Source: Alexandriicola marinus (lineage in GTDB: Bacteria > Pseudomonadota > Alphaproteobacteria > Rhodobacterales > Rhodobacteraceae). Taken from it: a DNA stretch of 64,000 nt. A model generated the notes under the pieces. The model searched no databases. It saw nothing but the letters and a program-made list of their open reading frames with translations, and was not told the origin of the DNA. The translations under genes were made by a program, and so were the position numbers. Location: positions 1,095,328-1,159,327 of the forward strand of contig NZ_RBVZ01000001.1 of NCBI RefSeq assembly GCF_004000435.1. Reading direction: 5' to 3'. Shown here piece by piece: positions 39,261 to 47,776 of this stretch. Numbering within the stretch: position 1 is the first letter of the stretch; each line of letters starts with the position of its first letter.

Positions 39261-40817
39261 ATGATTCACCGGAACATGTCGGATCGGGATTGGTGGCGCG
39301 GAGCCTGTATTTACGAGGTCTATGTCCGTTCGTTTCAGGATTCGGACGGTGACGGCGAAGGCGATCTGCCGGGGCTGATTTCGCGGCTCGACTACCTGTC
39401 GGATTTGGGCGTCGACGCCCTCTGGATCACGCCGTTCTTTCCCTCGCCCATGTTCGATTCGGGCTACGACGTGTCCGATTACCGGGCCGTTGATCCGCGT
39501 TTCGGCGCGCTCGATGATTTTCGGACCCTGACCGACAAGGCCCATGATCTCGGGCTCAGGATCGTGATCGATCAGGTCTATTCCCACAGCTCGTCCCATC
39601 ATCCGTGGTTTCAGGAAAGTGCCGCGTCCCGCGACGGGCCGAAATCCGACTGGTATGTCTGGGCCGATCCGAAGCCCGATGGCAGCCCGCCCAACAACTG
39701 GTTGGCGCGCTTTGGCGGGGTGTCGTGGGAATGGTCCTCGACGCGCAAGCAATACTACCTGCACAATTTCGTCATCGAACAGCCCGACCTGAACCTCCAC
39801 AATCCGGAGGTTCAGGACGAAGTGCTGGATATCATGAAATTCTGGTTCGATCTTGGCGTCGATGGCCTGCGGCTCGACGTGGCGAATTTCTTCATGCACG
39901 ACCCGCTATTGCGGGACAATCCGCCCGCGGCCCTCGCCGACCGGCCCGCCAATCCCTACTACATGCAACAGCGCGTCTTTGACCGCTCGCGCCCCGAGAC
40001 CCTGCCCTTCCTCGAGCGGATGCGCGCGGTCGCTGGCGACAGGATGCTACTGGCCGAGATCAGCTGCGACTGGCAGATCGAGCGTATGGCCGAATACACC
40101 CAGCCGGGGCGGCTTCATACGGCCTACAGTTTCGAACTTCTCGGCCCCGTTCTCGATGGGCGGCATATCGCGCGCGCCGTCGAACAGGCGGGCGCCGGCG
40201 ACAGCTGGCCGACATGGGCCTTTTCCAACCACGATGTGACCCGGGTTGCCGACCGGTGGGGCGCCGAACGGGTCAAGGTGCTCCAGGCGCTGTTGCTGTC
40301 GCTGCGAGGCTCGATCGTGCTGTATCAAGGCGAGGAACTTGGCCTGCCGCACAGCAACGTGCCGCGCGACAGGTTGCAGGATCCTGAAGCGATCCGGTTC
40401 TGGCCCAACCACCGGGGCCGCGACGGTGCGCGCACCCCGATGGCATGGGACGATACGCCGGGCCTCGGATTTTCGACGGCGGAGGGATGGCTTCCGGCGG
40501 AACCGGCGCATCGGCCGCTTGCGGTGTCGCGACAGGCCGGTGATCCGGGCTCGCACCTCAGCCATTGCCGGGCGATGATTGCCCTGCGCCGCACGACATC
40601 CGCCCTGCGCCTTGGCGATTTCGACACCATCGAGGCAGATGCCGACGGTCTGACCTTCTGGCGGCGGCACAACGGCCAGAGCGTTCTGTGCAGCTTCAAT
40701 CTCGGCGACAGGCCACGCGCCGTCCCGGTCACGCCGAACGGGCACACCCTTGCCGGGACGCTTGAGGCCGGTCACATTCCACCGCATTCCTACTGGATCG
40801 CCGAGGCCGCCACGTGA
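39261..40817 (+). CDS. Glycoside hydrolase family 13 alpha-glucosidase
   Basis: From the ATG at 39261 (AAGGGA upstream) the enzyme is 518 residues. The GH13 barrel shows the nucleophile Asp206 (DGLRLDVANF), acid Glu266 (LLAEISCD) and transition-state stabiliser Asp325 (FSNHDVTR), with YEVYVRSFQDSDGDGEGDLPG at the start as in oligo-1,6-glucosidases and alpha-glucosidases of Rhizobiales. No signal peptide is present, so it works on imported oligosaccharide. Its stop overlaps the LacI GTG start by 4 bp. Confidence 0.93.
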   Translation: MIHRNMSDRDWWRGACIYEVYVRSFQDSDGDGEGDLPGLISRLDYLSDLGVDALWITPFFPSPMFDSGYDVSDYRAVDPRFGALDDFRTLTDKAHDLGLRIVIDQVYSHSSSHHPWFQESAASRDGPKSDWYVWADPKPDGSPPNNWLARFGGVSWEWSSTRKQYYLHNFVIEQPDLNLHNPEVQDEVLDIMKFWFDLGVDGLRLDVANFFMHDPLLRDNPPAALADRPANPYYMQQRVFDRSRPETLPFLERMRAVAGDRMLLAEISCDWQIERMAEYTQPGRLHTAYSFELLGPVLDGRHIARAVEQAGAGDSWPTWAFSNHDVTRVADRWGAERVKVLQALLLSLRGSIVLYQGEELGLPHSNVPRDRLQDPEAIRFWPNHRGRDGARTPMAWDDTPGLGFSTAEGWLPAEPAHRPLAVSRQAGDPGSHLSHCRAMIALRRTTSALRLGDFDTIEADADGLTFWRRHNGQSVLCSFNLGDRPRAVPVTPNGHTLAGTLEAGHIPPHSYWIAEAAT

Positions 40818-41860
40818 CAGCCCATCCCCAGAGAAAGACCAATATCCGCGATGTGGCCGCCCATGTGGGCATGTCCGTCTCGACCGTCAGCCGAGCGCTC
40901 AACGGCTATGACGACGTCAACGCCGATACCCGCCGCAAGGTGCAGGAGGCCGCCGAGGCGCTGGGATATCGCGCCAGCTTTGCAGCCGCGACCCTGCGCT
41001 CGAACCAGACCCAGACCGTGACCTTCATGGTCTCGAAACCCTGGACGAAGTTCGTGGATCCGTTCTTCCTTGGCATTCTCGACGGGGTCGAGATGGTGCT
41101 TCAGGCGCAGGGTTACGACCTTCAGGTCGTGATGGCGCGCGAATTCGACAGTGAAATCGACATCATCCGCCGAACGGTCGAGCGCAACCGCTGCGACGCG
41201 CTTCTGTTCGGGCGGACACGTCTCGATGACGAACGGATCGATTACCTGCAGGAGCGCGAATTCCCCTTTGTCACCATCGGCCAGACCCAGCGCAACGATC
41301 ACGACTGGATCGACCGGGATCACGTCAAGATCGGCCGCACCGCGACAGAGCGTCTGATCCGGCTGGGCCATACACGGATCGCCTATCTCTCGACGCCCTA
41401 TCGCTACACCTATTCGCACCACAACCGCGCGGGTTATCGCGCCGCCCTCGAAGAGGCCGGGATCGAATTCGATCCCGCGCTCGAGGTCGAATGCTTCCTG
41501 TCGCGCAACACGGGCGCCGATGCGATGACCCGGCTGATCTCGTCCGGCGCCAATCCGACAGCGATTTTCTGCGGCAATGACATGATCGCCATGTCCGCGA
41601 TCGAGGCGATGCGCAGTTTCGGTCTCGAACCGGCGCGCGATATCGCGGTGATCGGCTGCGATGACATGCCGATGGCGGCCGCGTCTCAGCCGCCGCTGAC
41701 AACGTTCAGCCAGAACCTCGATGCGCTTGGCATGCGGATGGGGCGGATGGTGCTCAACCGGCTCAATGGCGGGGCGGACAGGCTGCAGGATCTGGTCGAG
41801 GCCACGCTTCTGGTCCGCGAAAGCGACATGCCGCCCGCCCGGAGGAACCGGCCATGCTGA
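40814..41860 (+). CDS. LacI-family transcriptional regulator
   Basis: A 348-residue regulator starting at a GTG that overlaps the glucosidase stop (GTGA). The helix-turn-helix NIRDVAAHVGMSVSTVSRALNG is at residues 9-30, followed by the hinge and a periplasmic-binding-like sugar-sensing domain (FVDPFFLGILDGVEMVL, IFCGNDMIAMSAIEAM). It is the probable ligand of the two palindromes at 39100-39119 and 39214-39239 and so may repress both arms until the sugar appears. The next gene begins inside its last codons. Confidence 0.92.
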   Translation: MTAHPQRKTNIRDVAAHVGMSVSTVSRALNGYDDVNADTRRKVQEAAEALGYRASFAAATLRSNQTQTVTFMVSKPWTKFVDPFFLGILDGVEMVLQAQGYDLQVVMAREFDSEIDIIRRTVERNRCDALLFGRTRLDDERIDYLQEREFPFVTIGQTQRNDHDWIDRDHVKIGRTATERLIRLGHTRIAYLSTPYRYTYSHHNRAGYRAALEEAGIEFDPALEVECFLSRNTGADAMTRLISSGANPTAIFCGNDMIAMSAIEAMRSFGLEPARDIAVIGCDDMPMAAASQPPLTTFSQNLDALGMRMGRMVLNRLNGGADRLQDLVEATLLVRESDMPPARRNRPC

Positions 41861-42639
41861 GCGTTGGCGACATCATTGCGCTGAAGGGCAAGCGCCAGCT
41901 GACCGAGCTGAACGTGGCCTGCGTCGAACATGCCGCAGCGGCCGAGGCCGCCGGCATCGACATGATCGTCTCGGGCAGTCTTGCCAACCGCGCGGCCTAT
42001 CGGGCCGCGGCACCGGATACGCATTTCTGTTTCGGGCTGATCTATGGCCACCACGTCAATGCCGACGAGGCCCGGCGCGCCGCCTTCGAGGCGATGGAAG
42101 CCGGGGCCGACAGCATCTATTGCGCGATGAATTTCGACATCGTCGAGGCCATGGCCAAGGACGGGGTCCCCGTTGTGGGCCATGTCGGTCTGATCCCGCA
42201 AAAGGCCCGCTGGACCGGCTTTCGCGCCGTCGGCAAGTCGGCCGACGAGGCGCTGAAGGTGCTGGACGATGTGCGCCGCTATGAAGATGCGGGCGCCTTC
42301 GCCGTCGAGATGGAGGTGGTGCCCGAACCCGTGGCCACGGCGATCTGCGCGGCGACGCCGCTTGTCGTGATCTCGATGGGATCGGGCGGCGGTTGCGACG
42401 TGCAATATCTGTTTGCCGTCGACGTGCTGGGCGAAACCACAGGCAAGATGCCCCGCCACGCCCGGGCGTATCGCGATTTCGCCGCCGAATTCGCCCGGCT
42501 TCAGACCGAAAGGGTCGCGGCCTTCACCGAATTTCGCCACGACGTCGAGACGGGCGGGTTCCCCGCCCCTTCGGAATGCGTCGGCATGGACACGCCGGAA
42601 TGGGAGGCCTTCCAACGGGGCCTTCACGATCGAAAATGA
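41854..42639 (+). CDS. PanB-like protein lacking metal ligands
   Basis: A 261-residue protein of the ketopantoate hydroxymethyltransferase (PanB) fold in the PEP-mutase superfamily. VPVVGHVGLIPQ (105-116), the linker KSADEALKVLDD, MEVVP with Glu154 (the likely catalytic Glu) and ISMGSGGGCDVQYLFAVDVLG match PanB. The magnesium-binding aspartates of PanB are absent: VGDSLG reads VSGSLAN (39-45) and ADLPF reads FGLIYG (60-65), and about 25 residues between them are missing. It therefore is unlikely to make pantoate and may catalyse another C-C lyase or isomerase step. It overlaps the LacI stop by 7 bp and precedes the desaturase-like gene by 13 bp. Confidence 0.85.
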   Translation: MLSVGDIIALKGKRQLTELNVACVEHAAAAEAAGIDMIVSGSLANRAAYRAAAPDTHFCFGLIYGHHVNADEARRAAFEAMEAGADSIYCAMNFDIVEAMAKDGVPVVGHVGLIPQKARWTGFRAVGKSADEALKVLDDVRRYEDAGAFAVEMEVVPEPVATAICAATPLVVISMGSGGGCDVQYLFAVDVLGETTGKMPRHARAYRDFAAEFARLQTERVAAFTEFRHDVETGGFPAPSECVGMDTPEWEAFQRGLHDRK

Positions 42640-42652
42640 CGGAGACCCTGAA

Positions 42653-43747
42653 ATGGGATTGCTGAACCTCATCACCTTTCCGACCGAGAGGAACTACAGC
42701 CTGACAGGCCCTGAATCGCAGCGCGCGATCGAGGCGGGCCTTGCCAATGCCGAGTGGTATCGCACGCCCGTGGACCGCAAGGTCCTGAAGGAGCTGATGA
42801 AACGCACAGACGGGCCCGCCCTGCGCGACACGGCCATCTGGCTGGGGCTTCTGATGGCGACAGGTGCGGCCGGTGTGGCCCTCTGGGGCAGCTGGTGGGC
42901 GGTTCCCGTGTTCATCGTCTATGGCGTGCTCTATGCCTCGGCCGCGGACAGCCGCTGGCATGAATGCGGCCACGGGACGGCGTTCCGGACCCGCTGGATG
43001 AACGACGTGATCTACGAGATCGCCAGCTTCCTGATGGTGCGCAATTCGGTCGTATGGCGCTGGTCCCATGCGCGCCATCACACCGATACGATCATTGTCG
43101 GGCGCGATCCGGAAATCTCGGGCATGCGCCCGCCACAGCTGATCGTGATCGCGCTGAATTTCTTCGGCATCGTGGGTGGGCCGCAAAGCTTTGCGGCGAT
43201 CGCGCGCAACGCGATGGGCCGGCTCAGCGCGGACGAGGCCGACTACATCCCCGAAAGCGAACGGCCCAAGGCATTCCGGGTGGCCCGAATTCACATGGCG
43301 ATCTATGCCGCTACGGTGCTGGCCTGTCTGGCAACCGGGTCGATCCTGCCGGCGATGCTGATTGGCCTGCCGCGCTTCTACGGCATATGGCTTCTGTTGG
43401 TGATGGGTCTGCCGCAGCATCTGGGGCTGGCCGAAGACGTGCTGGATCACAGGCTCAACAGCCGGACGGTCCTGATGAACCCGGTCCTGCGCTTCGTCTA
43501 CTGGAACATGAATTACCATATGGAGCATCACATGTATCCGATGGTGCCCTATCACCGGCTACCCGAACTGCACGCGGCGGTGAAACATGACTGCCCCACA
43601 CCCTCGCCCTCGCTCTGGCATGCGTGGCGCGAGATCGTGCCCTGCGTGTTCCGTCAATTGCGCGATCCGCATCATTTCATCCGGCCCCAATTGCCGCCCG
43701 GCGCGGGGGCGCCGCAGTTCGGGCCGATAGGCCACGCGGCGGAGTAA
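42653..43747 (+). CDS. Membrane diiron desaturase/hydroxylase
   Basis: A 364-residue protein with the three histidine boxes of fatty acid desaturases and hydroxylases: HECGH (103-107), HARHH (139-143) and YHMEHH near 290, plus membrane segments at about 60-100 and 220-270. GGAG lies before the ATG at 42653. Earlier reading of the frame overlaps the PanB-like gene and is rejected. It is the last gene of the plus arm of the sugar regulon, an unusual neighbour for a desaturase, so it may oxidise the sugar aglycone or a lipid made from it. Needs an electron donor not encoded here. Confidence 0.88.
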   Translation: MGLLNLITFPTERNYSLTGPESQRAIEAGLANAEWYRTPVDRKVLKELMKRTDGPALRDTAIWLGLLMATGAAGVALWGSWWAVPVFIVYGVLYASAADSRWHECGHGTAFRTRWMNDVIYEIASFLMVRNSVVWRWSHARHHTDTIIVGRDPEISGMRPPQLIVIALNFFGIVGGPQSFAAIARNAMGRLSADEADYIPESERPKAFRVARIHMAIYAATVLACLATGSILPAMLIGLPRFYGIWLLLVMGLPQHLGLAEDVLDHRLNSRTVLMNPVLRFVYWNMNYHMEHHMYPMVPYHRLPELHAAVKHDCPTPSPSLWHAWREIVPCVFRQLRDPHHFIRPQLPPGAGAPQFGPIGHAAE

Positions 43748-43776
43748 TCCGGCCTTCGCCAAAGATGCTGACAGCG

Positions 43777-43798
43777 CGGGCGACGCCAGTCCCGCCCG
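43777..43798. terminator. Convergent hairpin after the desaturase gene
   Basis: CGGGCG at 43777-43782 and CGCCCG at 43793-43798 form a 6-bp stem with a 10-base loop between the plus-strand desaturase gene and the minus-strand gene at 43910. No T tract is evident, so it is only a likely terminator. Confidence 0.4.
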
Positions 43799-43909
43799 TG
43801 TGATCGCGGTACGCGCAGTGGCCGCTACACGGTCTCTCGGGGCCGACCTGCCCGATGCTCAGAGTGTCGGCCTTTAAGGTGCGTCATCGATGCGCCTTCA
43901 GCGGCGGCC

Positions 43910-44569
43910 CTATTGGATCTGAAGTCCGAAGAAGGCCACCGCCATCGGCACCGGAGAAACGGCGATCGCGATCGCGATGAAGGTGGGCAGCGGGCCGAAG
44001 ACCCCGCTCAGCCCCGCCATCATCATGATCCCGCCGCCGCCACCGATCAGCGAATTGCCCGGCGTGTTCACCGCCAGCGCCAGCGCGACGTAGCGATACC
44101 GCACCGCAAGGCGCATTGCGCCCTTTGCGCCGTCCCCCAGAAGCAGAGCCAGGCGTTCATCCTGCGGCAGCGGTGCGATCCGGGCGATCAGGTCAGCCGC
44201 TCTGTGCATCCGAAGCAGCCGGAACCCCCGTTCCAGGATCGAAATCGGGAGAAACCGCCCGACGATAAACGCCAGCATCATCGCGGCAACCGTCGCGACA
44301 TAGATCAGCGGCGCGATCCCGGGGCCGAGCGCTGCGAGCATGGCAAGGCCAATCTCGGCCCCCGGAACGAACGGGATCGCCAGAAGCCCCACATAGGCCA
44401 CCGCGCCGATCATGATCGCCTGATGAAAGCGCTGTTCGTTTTCGGGACGTATCTGAAGGTTCAGCGCCTCCCGCACCTCGTGCGCGCCCCAGGTGACAAC
44501 CATGACAAATCCCACCAGCGCCCCGAACCGAAGCAAGAGCCCCAGCGGGCGCAAGGTCTTGCCGGTCAA
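43910..44569 (-). CDS. VTT/DedA-like membrane protein
   Basis: A 219-residue integral membrane protein with four to five hydrophobic segments. IPFVPGAEIGLAMLAALG followed by a helix and VAVNTPGNSLIGGGGGIMM resembles the re-entrant helices of TVP38/TMEM64 (VTT, DedA-like) proteins, which move lipids or small solutes. The match is from pattern, not from a strict motif. It is separated by 10 bp from the gene that precedes it on the minus strand. Confidence 0.6.
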   Translation of the reverse strand: MTGKTLRPLGLLLRFGALVGFVMVVTWGAHEVREALNLQIRPENEQRFHQAIMIGAVAYVGLLAIPFVPGAEIGLAMLAALGPGIAPLIYVATVAAMMLAFIVGRFLPISILERGFRLLRMHRAADLIARIAPLPQDERLALLLGDGAKGAMRLAVRYRYVALALAVNTPGNSLIGGGGGIMMMAGLSGVFGPLPTFIAIAIAVSPVPMAVAFFGLQIQ

Positions 44570-44579
44570 GGGACGTGCC

Positions 44580-45062
44580 TCACCCCGTCACCTGATCATC
44601 TGCCGGCGGCGTGACCGAGCCGAAACCGGTCAAGGTAAGCTGATGCGTCCAATACCAACGGCGTGTCGTCCAGCTGCCCTCGATCCGGATCTCGTCGCCG
44701 GTGACTGTTCCGTAGAACACCACCACATGCGGCGCGTCGGGGCATTCGGTCCGCGCCGTGAAATGGATCACGTCATCCACGATCTTGGTCTGGTAATCCG
44801 ACCAGCCGAAATCGCAATAGACTTGGCACATGACCGACTGGAACGTTCCGTCCCTGAAGACGAGTTCGTCCTGCAGGATTTCGCCCGTCTCGATAACCGT
44901 GTCGGTGGTGTAGAAGACGCGGCCATCCAGTTCGGCGCCCGCAGTCCAATCGCCCTCGGGCACCTGAAAATCGGGCACATCCTCGTTCATCACCGTCAGT
45001 GTGGCAGCACCTGTGCCGACAGTGGCCAACGCGATGGCTGCGACCTGAAGGATTTGCGTCAT
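44580..45062 (-). CDS. Conserved-looking secreted protein, function unknown
   Basis: From the ATG at 45062 (CGGAG upstream) it is 160 residues. The first 24 (MTQILQVAAIALATVGTGAA) look like a signal peptide. The rest is beta-rich, with two Cys in CQVYCDFGW and one in TECPDAPH, and ends near GSWTTRRWYW. I recognise no domain. The longer frame to 45176 is rejected because it is rich in rare residues and lacks a ribosome binding site. It lies 10 bp before the VTT-like gene and may be co-transcribed. Confidence 0.7.
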   Translation of the reverse strand: MTQILQVAAIALATVGTGAATLTVMNEDVPDFQVPEGDWTAGAELDGRVFYTTDTVIETGEILQDELVFRDGTFQSVMCQVYCDFGWSDYQTKIVDDVIHFTARTECPDAPHVVVFYGTVTGDEIRIEGSWTTRRWYWTHQLTLTGFGSVTPPADDQVTG

Positions 45063-45188
45063 GGCAACTCCGAAATTGAAAACGTCATGAAAAACAAGGC
45101 GGCAACAAGTTATCACCCACACGGTACACGGCCGCCGGCACCGCACCAAACAGAAACGCACTCTGCCATCCGGCAAAAGAGGGATTGT

Positions 45189-46100
45189 TCAATTTTCCTG
45201 CAAACCAGACATGTCTACCGCCACACTCTCCGGTGACAGGACATCCGACAGAAGCGGGTTCGTGAACTGCCTGCGGATCGTGACCGCGCAGAACACCTCC
45301 TTGATCTCGTCGAGCCGGGCGAATTCGACCAGCTTGCCCGAGGCCAGTTCGTCCTGCACGACGATGGGCGGGATCACCGCGACGCCGGCATCTTCGCGCG
45401 CCAGAAGGCGCAGCATCGCCATGTCGTCCGCTTCGGCCGCGATCCGGGGCACCACGCCCAACCGGTCGAGCATCGCATCGAACCCGGCCCGCAGCGACGA
45501 TTCCGGCGTTGGCAGAACGACCGGATGCGCAGCAAGGATATCTTCGATCGGCGTGCCCGGCGCCACCTGCCGCTCTGGCGATCCGATCAGGCTGACGGGT
45601 TGTTCATCCAGCCGCTGAACCAGATAGGGGCTTGCCGCATCGCGCGCCGGGATCAGGTTCGTCAGCACCACGTCAAGCGACAACGCATCAAGCCCGCGCA
45701 ACAGGCTTTCCTGCGGCCCCGACCTCAGGATCACCTCGACATCCTCGCGCCCGATCAATGGCCTGAGAAAGGCGATCTGGAAGTTGCGCGACAGCGTGGC
45801 CAGCGCCCCGATGCGCAACGCCTTCCGCCGCGCGCCCGCCGATCTGAGCGTGGCCGACAAATCCTCCGCCGTCCGGAAGATCCCCTCGGCATGATCGAGC
45901 GCGATGCGCCCCGCTTCAGTCAGGACAAGGTTCCGCCCGCGCCGTTCGAACAGGTCATGACCCAGCGACAATTCGAGCGCCTTGATCTGGGTCGAGACGG
46001 CAGACTGGGAAATCCTCAGCGAGCGCGCCGCGCCCGTCAGGGTTCCGTCGCGGGCCACGGCGCGAAACAGCCGCAGGTGATGCAGGTTGATCGTGGACAT
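45189..46100 (-). CDS. LysR-family regulator beside the DAB genes
   Basis: A 303-residue LysR-type protein with HTH LTGAARSLRISQSAVSTQIKALE and a substrate-sensing C-terminus (VVLTNLIPA, DDMAMLRLLAREDAGVAVIPP). It is divergent from dabB with 100 bp between starts. LysR regulators of carbon-concentrating genes are common, so it probably controls dabB-dabA. The effector is not known. Confidence 0.88.
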   Translation of the reverse strand: MSTINLHHLRLFRAVARDGTLTGAARSLRISQSAVSTQIKALELSLGHDLFERRGRNLVLTEAGRIALDHAEGIFRTAEDLSATLRSAGARRKALRIGALATLSRNFQIAFLRPLIGREDVEVILRSGPQESLLRGLDALSLDVVLTNLIPARDAASPYLVQRLDEQPVSLIGSPERQVAPGTPIEDILAAHPVVLPTPESSLRAGFDAMLDRLGVVPRIAAEADDMAMLRLLAREDAGVAVIPPIVVQDELASGKLVEFARLDEIKEVFCAVTIRRQFTNPLLSDVLSPESVAVDMSGLQEN

Positions 46101-46106
46101 ACTTTC

Positions 46107-46125
46107 ACCAAACAGAACGGTTGGT
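46107..46125. promoter_or_regulatory. Candidate LysR site in the dab promoter
   Basis: ACCAA at 46107-46111 and TTGGT at 46121-46125 form an interrupted inverted repeat with 9 bp between, right next to the LysR start. A second repeat GGCTA-N9-TAGCC lies nearer to dabB. Either may be the regulator's binding half-sites. Confidence 0.4.
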
Positions 46126-46200
46126 GCGAAAATATGAAATTTTCTTGATGTTGGCTAGCCACTAGATAGCCCCTCAACCCAACTTCGCTGGAGCTGACCC

Positions 46201-47760
46201 ATGACAACCGCTTTCTCGCTCTCGTTTCTCGCGCCGGTTCTGTTGATTGCCGCGGCACTCGCCGCCTTTCGGACGCCCGGCCGTCGCCCCGGTGCTGTGC
46301 CGCAAATCTCCGAAGTGGCGGCTCTGGGCGCTTTGGGGCTTGTGGCGCTGGGCCTCATCCAGGTGATCGTGGCGGGCCCTGCGGTGTCGTCGCTCTTTGA
46401 CGGCGCGGGCGTCCTTGCGCTTCGGGCCGATCCGGTCAGCGCGACACTCGCGCTTCTGGTGGCTTTCATCGGCTGGATCGTCCTGCGCTATTCCCGGACC
46501 TACCTCGATGGAGAGGCGCGTGAAGGCGCGTTTCACGGGTTGATGCTGGTTACGCTGGCTGCCGTGCTGATCTTCGTGATGTCGGGCAGCCTCTGGCTTC
46601 TGGTCGCAGCAACCATCGCGACGGGGCTGGGTCTCAAGCGGCTCCTGCTGTTCTATGCCGACCGTCCCGAGGCGCGCCGCGCGGCGGCCAAGTTCGGGCT
46701 GGTCTGGCATGGCGGCGACGCGGCCCTGATCGCGGCGGCCCTTGTCCTGACCTCGGCCCATGGAACGGGCGACCTGTCCGCGATCGCGGCCTCGAACGGC
46801 GGCGCAGGGATCGCCGGACACATGGCTGCCGGCCTTCTGGTGCTGGCCGCGATCCTCAAGACCGCCTGTTTCCCGCTCCATGGCTGGCTGACCGAGGTGA
46901 TGGAGGCGCCGACCCCGGTCTCGGCCCTGCTTCACGCGGGCATCATCAACTCGGGCGGGGTCATCCTGATCAAGACGGCGCCTCTGGTGCAGACAAGCCC
47001 CGGGGCCATGGCGGCCCTTGTGATGATCGGCGGGTTCACCGCGCTCTTTGGCGCGGCGGTTATGCTGACGCAAAGCGCGGTCAAGACTTCGCTGGCATGG
47101 TCGACCGTGTCGCAGATGGGCTTCATGCTGTTGCAATGCGGGCTGGGCCTCTGGGCGCTGGCGCTGCTGCATATCGTGGCCCATTCGCTCTACAAGGCGC
47201 ATGCCTTCCTGTCCTCTGGCGGTGCGGTGGCCGCTGTCGCCGCGATCCGCAAGCCCGGTCCCGTCGCGGTGCCGGACCTCGGGGCTGTTCTGAAATCCTT
47301 TGGCCTGGCACTTCTGCTCTATGCCGCGATCGCGGGCCTGTTCAGCGTCGCCATCGGGCCCAAGACGGCACAGGCCCTGGCCCTCGGCGCGATCCTCGTC
47401 TTCGGCGTCGCCTATCTCGTGGCGCAGGGTCTGGCCGATACGGCACCTGCGGAACTGACCCGCAGGACGGTGGCCGCCTCGCTTGCCGCGACATTGGCCT
47501 ATTTCAGCTTTCAGGCCGTCGCCCAATGGGTCTGGGGCGCAGACCTGCCGGCCGCGCCGGCACCGGGGCCGCTGGAATGGGCGCTGATCGTGCTGGCCGT
47601 CCTGTCCTTCGGGATGGTGGCTCTGGCGCAATCGCTCTTCCCGCTCTGGGCGCATCACCCGGCCACGGCGGGACTTCGGGTTCATCTGGCCAATGGCCTT
47701 TATCTCAACGCCCTGCTGGATCGCGCCATCGGCGGGTTCCGGACAACGAAATCCAGCTGA
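46201..47760 (+). CDS. dabB: DabB, proton-conducting subunit of inorganic carbon pump
   Basis: A 519-residue membrane protein of the NuoL/MrpA family with about 14 helices. It has the conserved Lys/Glu segments KTACFPLHGWLTEVMEAPTPVSALLHAG and WSTVSQMGFMLLQCGLGLWALALLHIVAHSLYKAHAFL, which are the core of proton channels in complex I. With DabA next to it the pair forms the DAB system, in which proton flow drives CO2 hydration to bicarbonate inside the cell. GGAG lies 7 bp before the ATG. Confidence 0.9.
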   Translation: MTTAFSLSFLAPVLLIAAALAAFRTPGRRPGAVPQISEVAALGALGLVALGLIQVIVAGPAVSSLFDGAGVLALRADPVSATLALLVAFIGWIVLRYSRTYLDGEAREGAFHGLMLVTLAAVLIFVMSGSLWLLVAATIATGLGLKRLLLFYADRPEARRAAAKFGLVWHGGDAALIAAALVLTSAHGTGDLSAIAASNGGAGIAGHMAAGLLVLAAILKTACFPLHGWLTEVMEAPTPVSALLHAGIINSGGVILIKTAPLVQTSPGAMAALVMIGGFTALFGAAVMLTQSAVKTSLAWSTVSQMGFMLLQCGLGLWALALLHIVAHSLYKAHAFLSSGGAVAAVAAIRKPGPVAVPDLGAVLKSFGLALLLYAAIAGLFSVAIGPKTAQALALGAILVFGVAYLVAQGLADTAPAELTRRTVAASLAATLAYFSFQAVAQWVWGADLPAAPAPGPLEWALIVLAVLSFGMVALAQSLFPLWAHHPATAGLRVHLANGLYLNALLDRAIGGFRTTKSS

Positions 47761-47776
47761 CATGACGGAGACTGAC

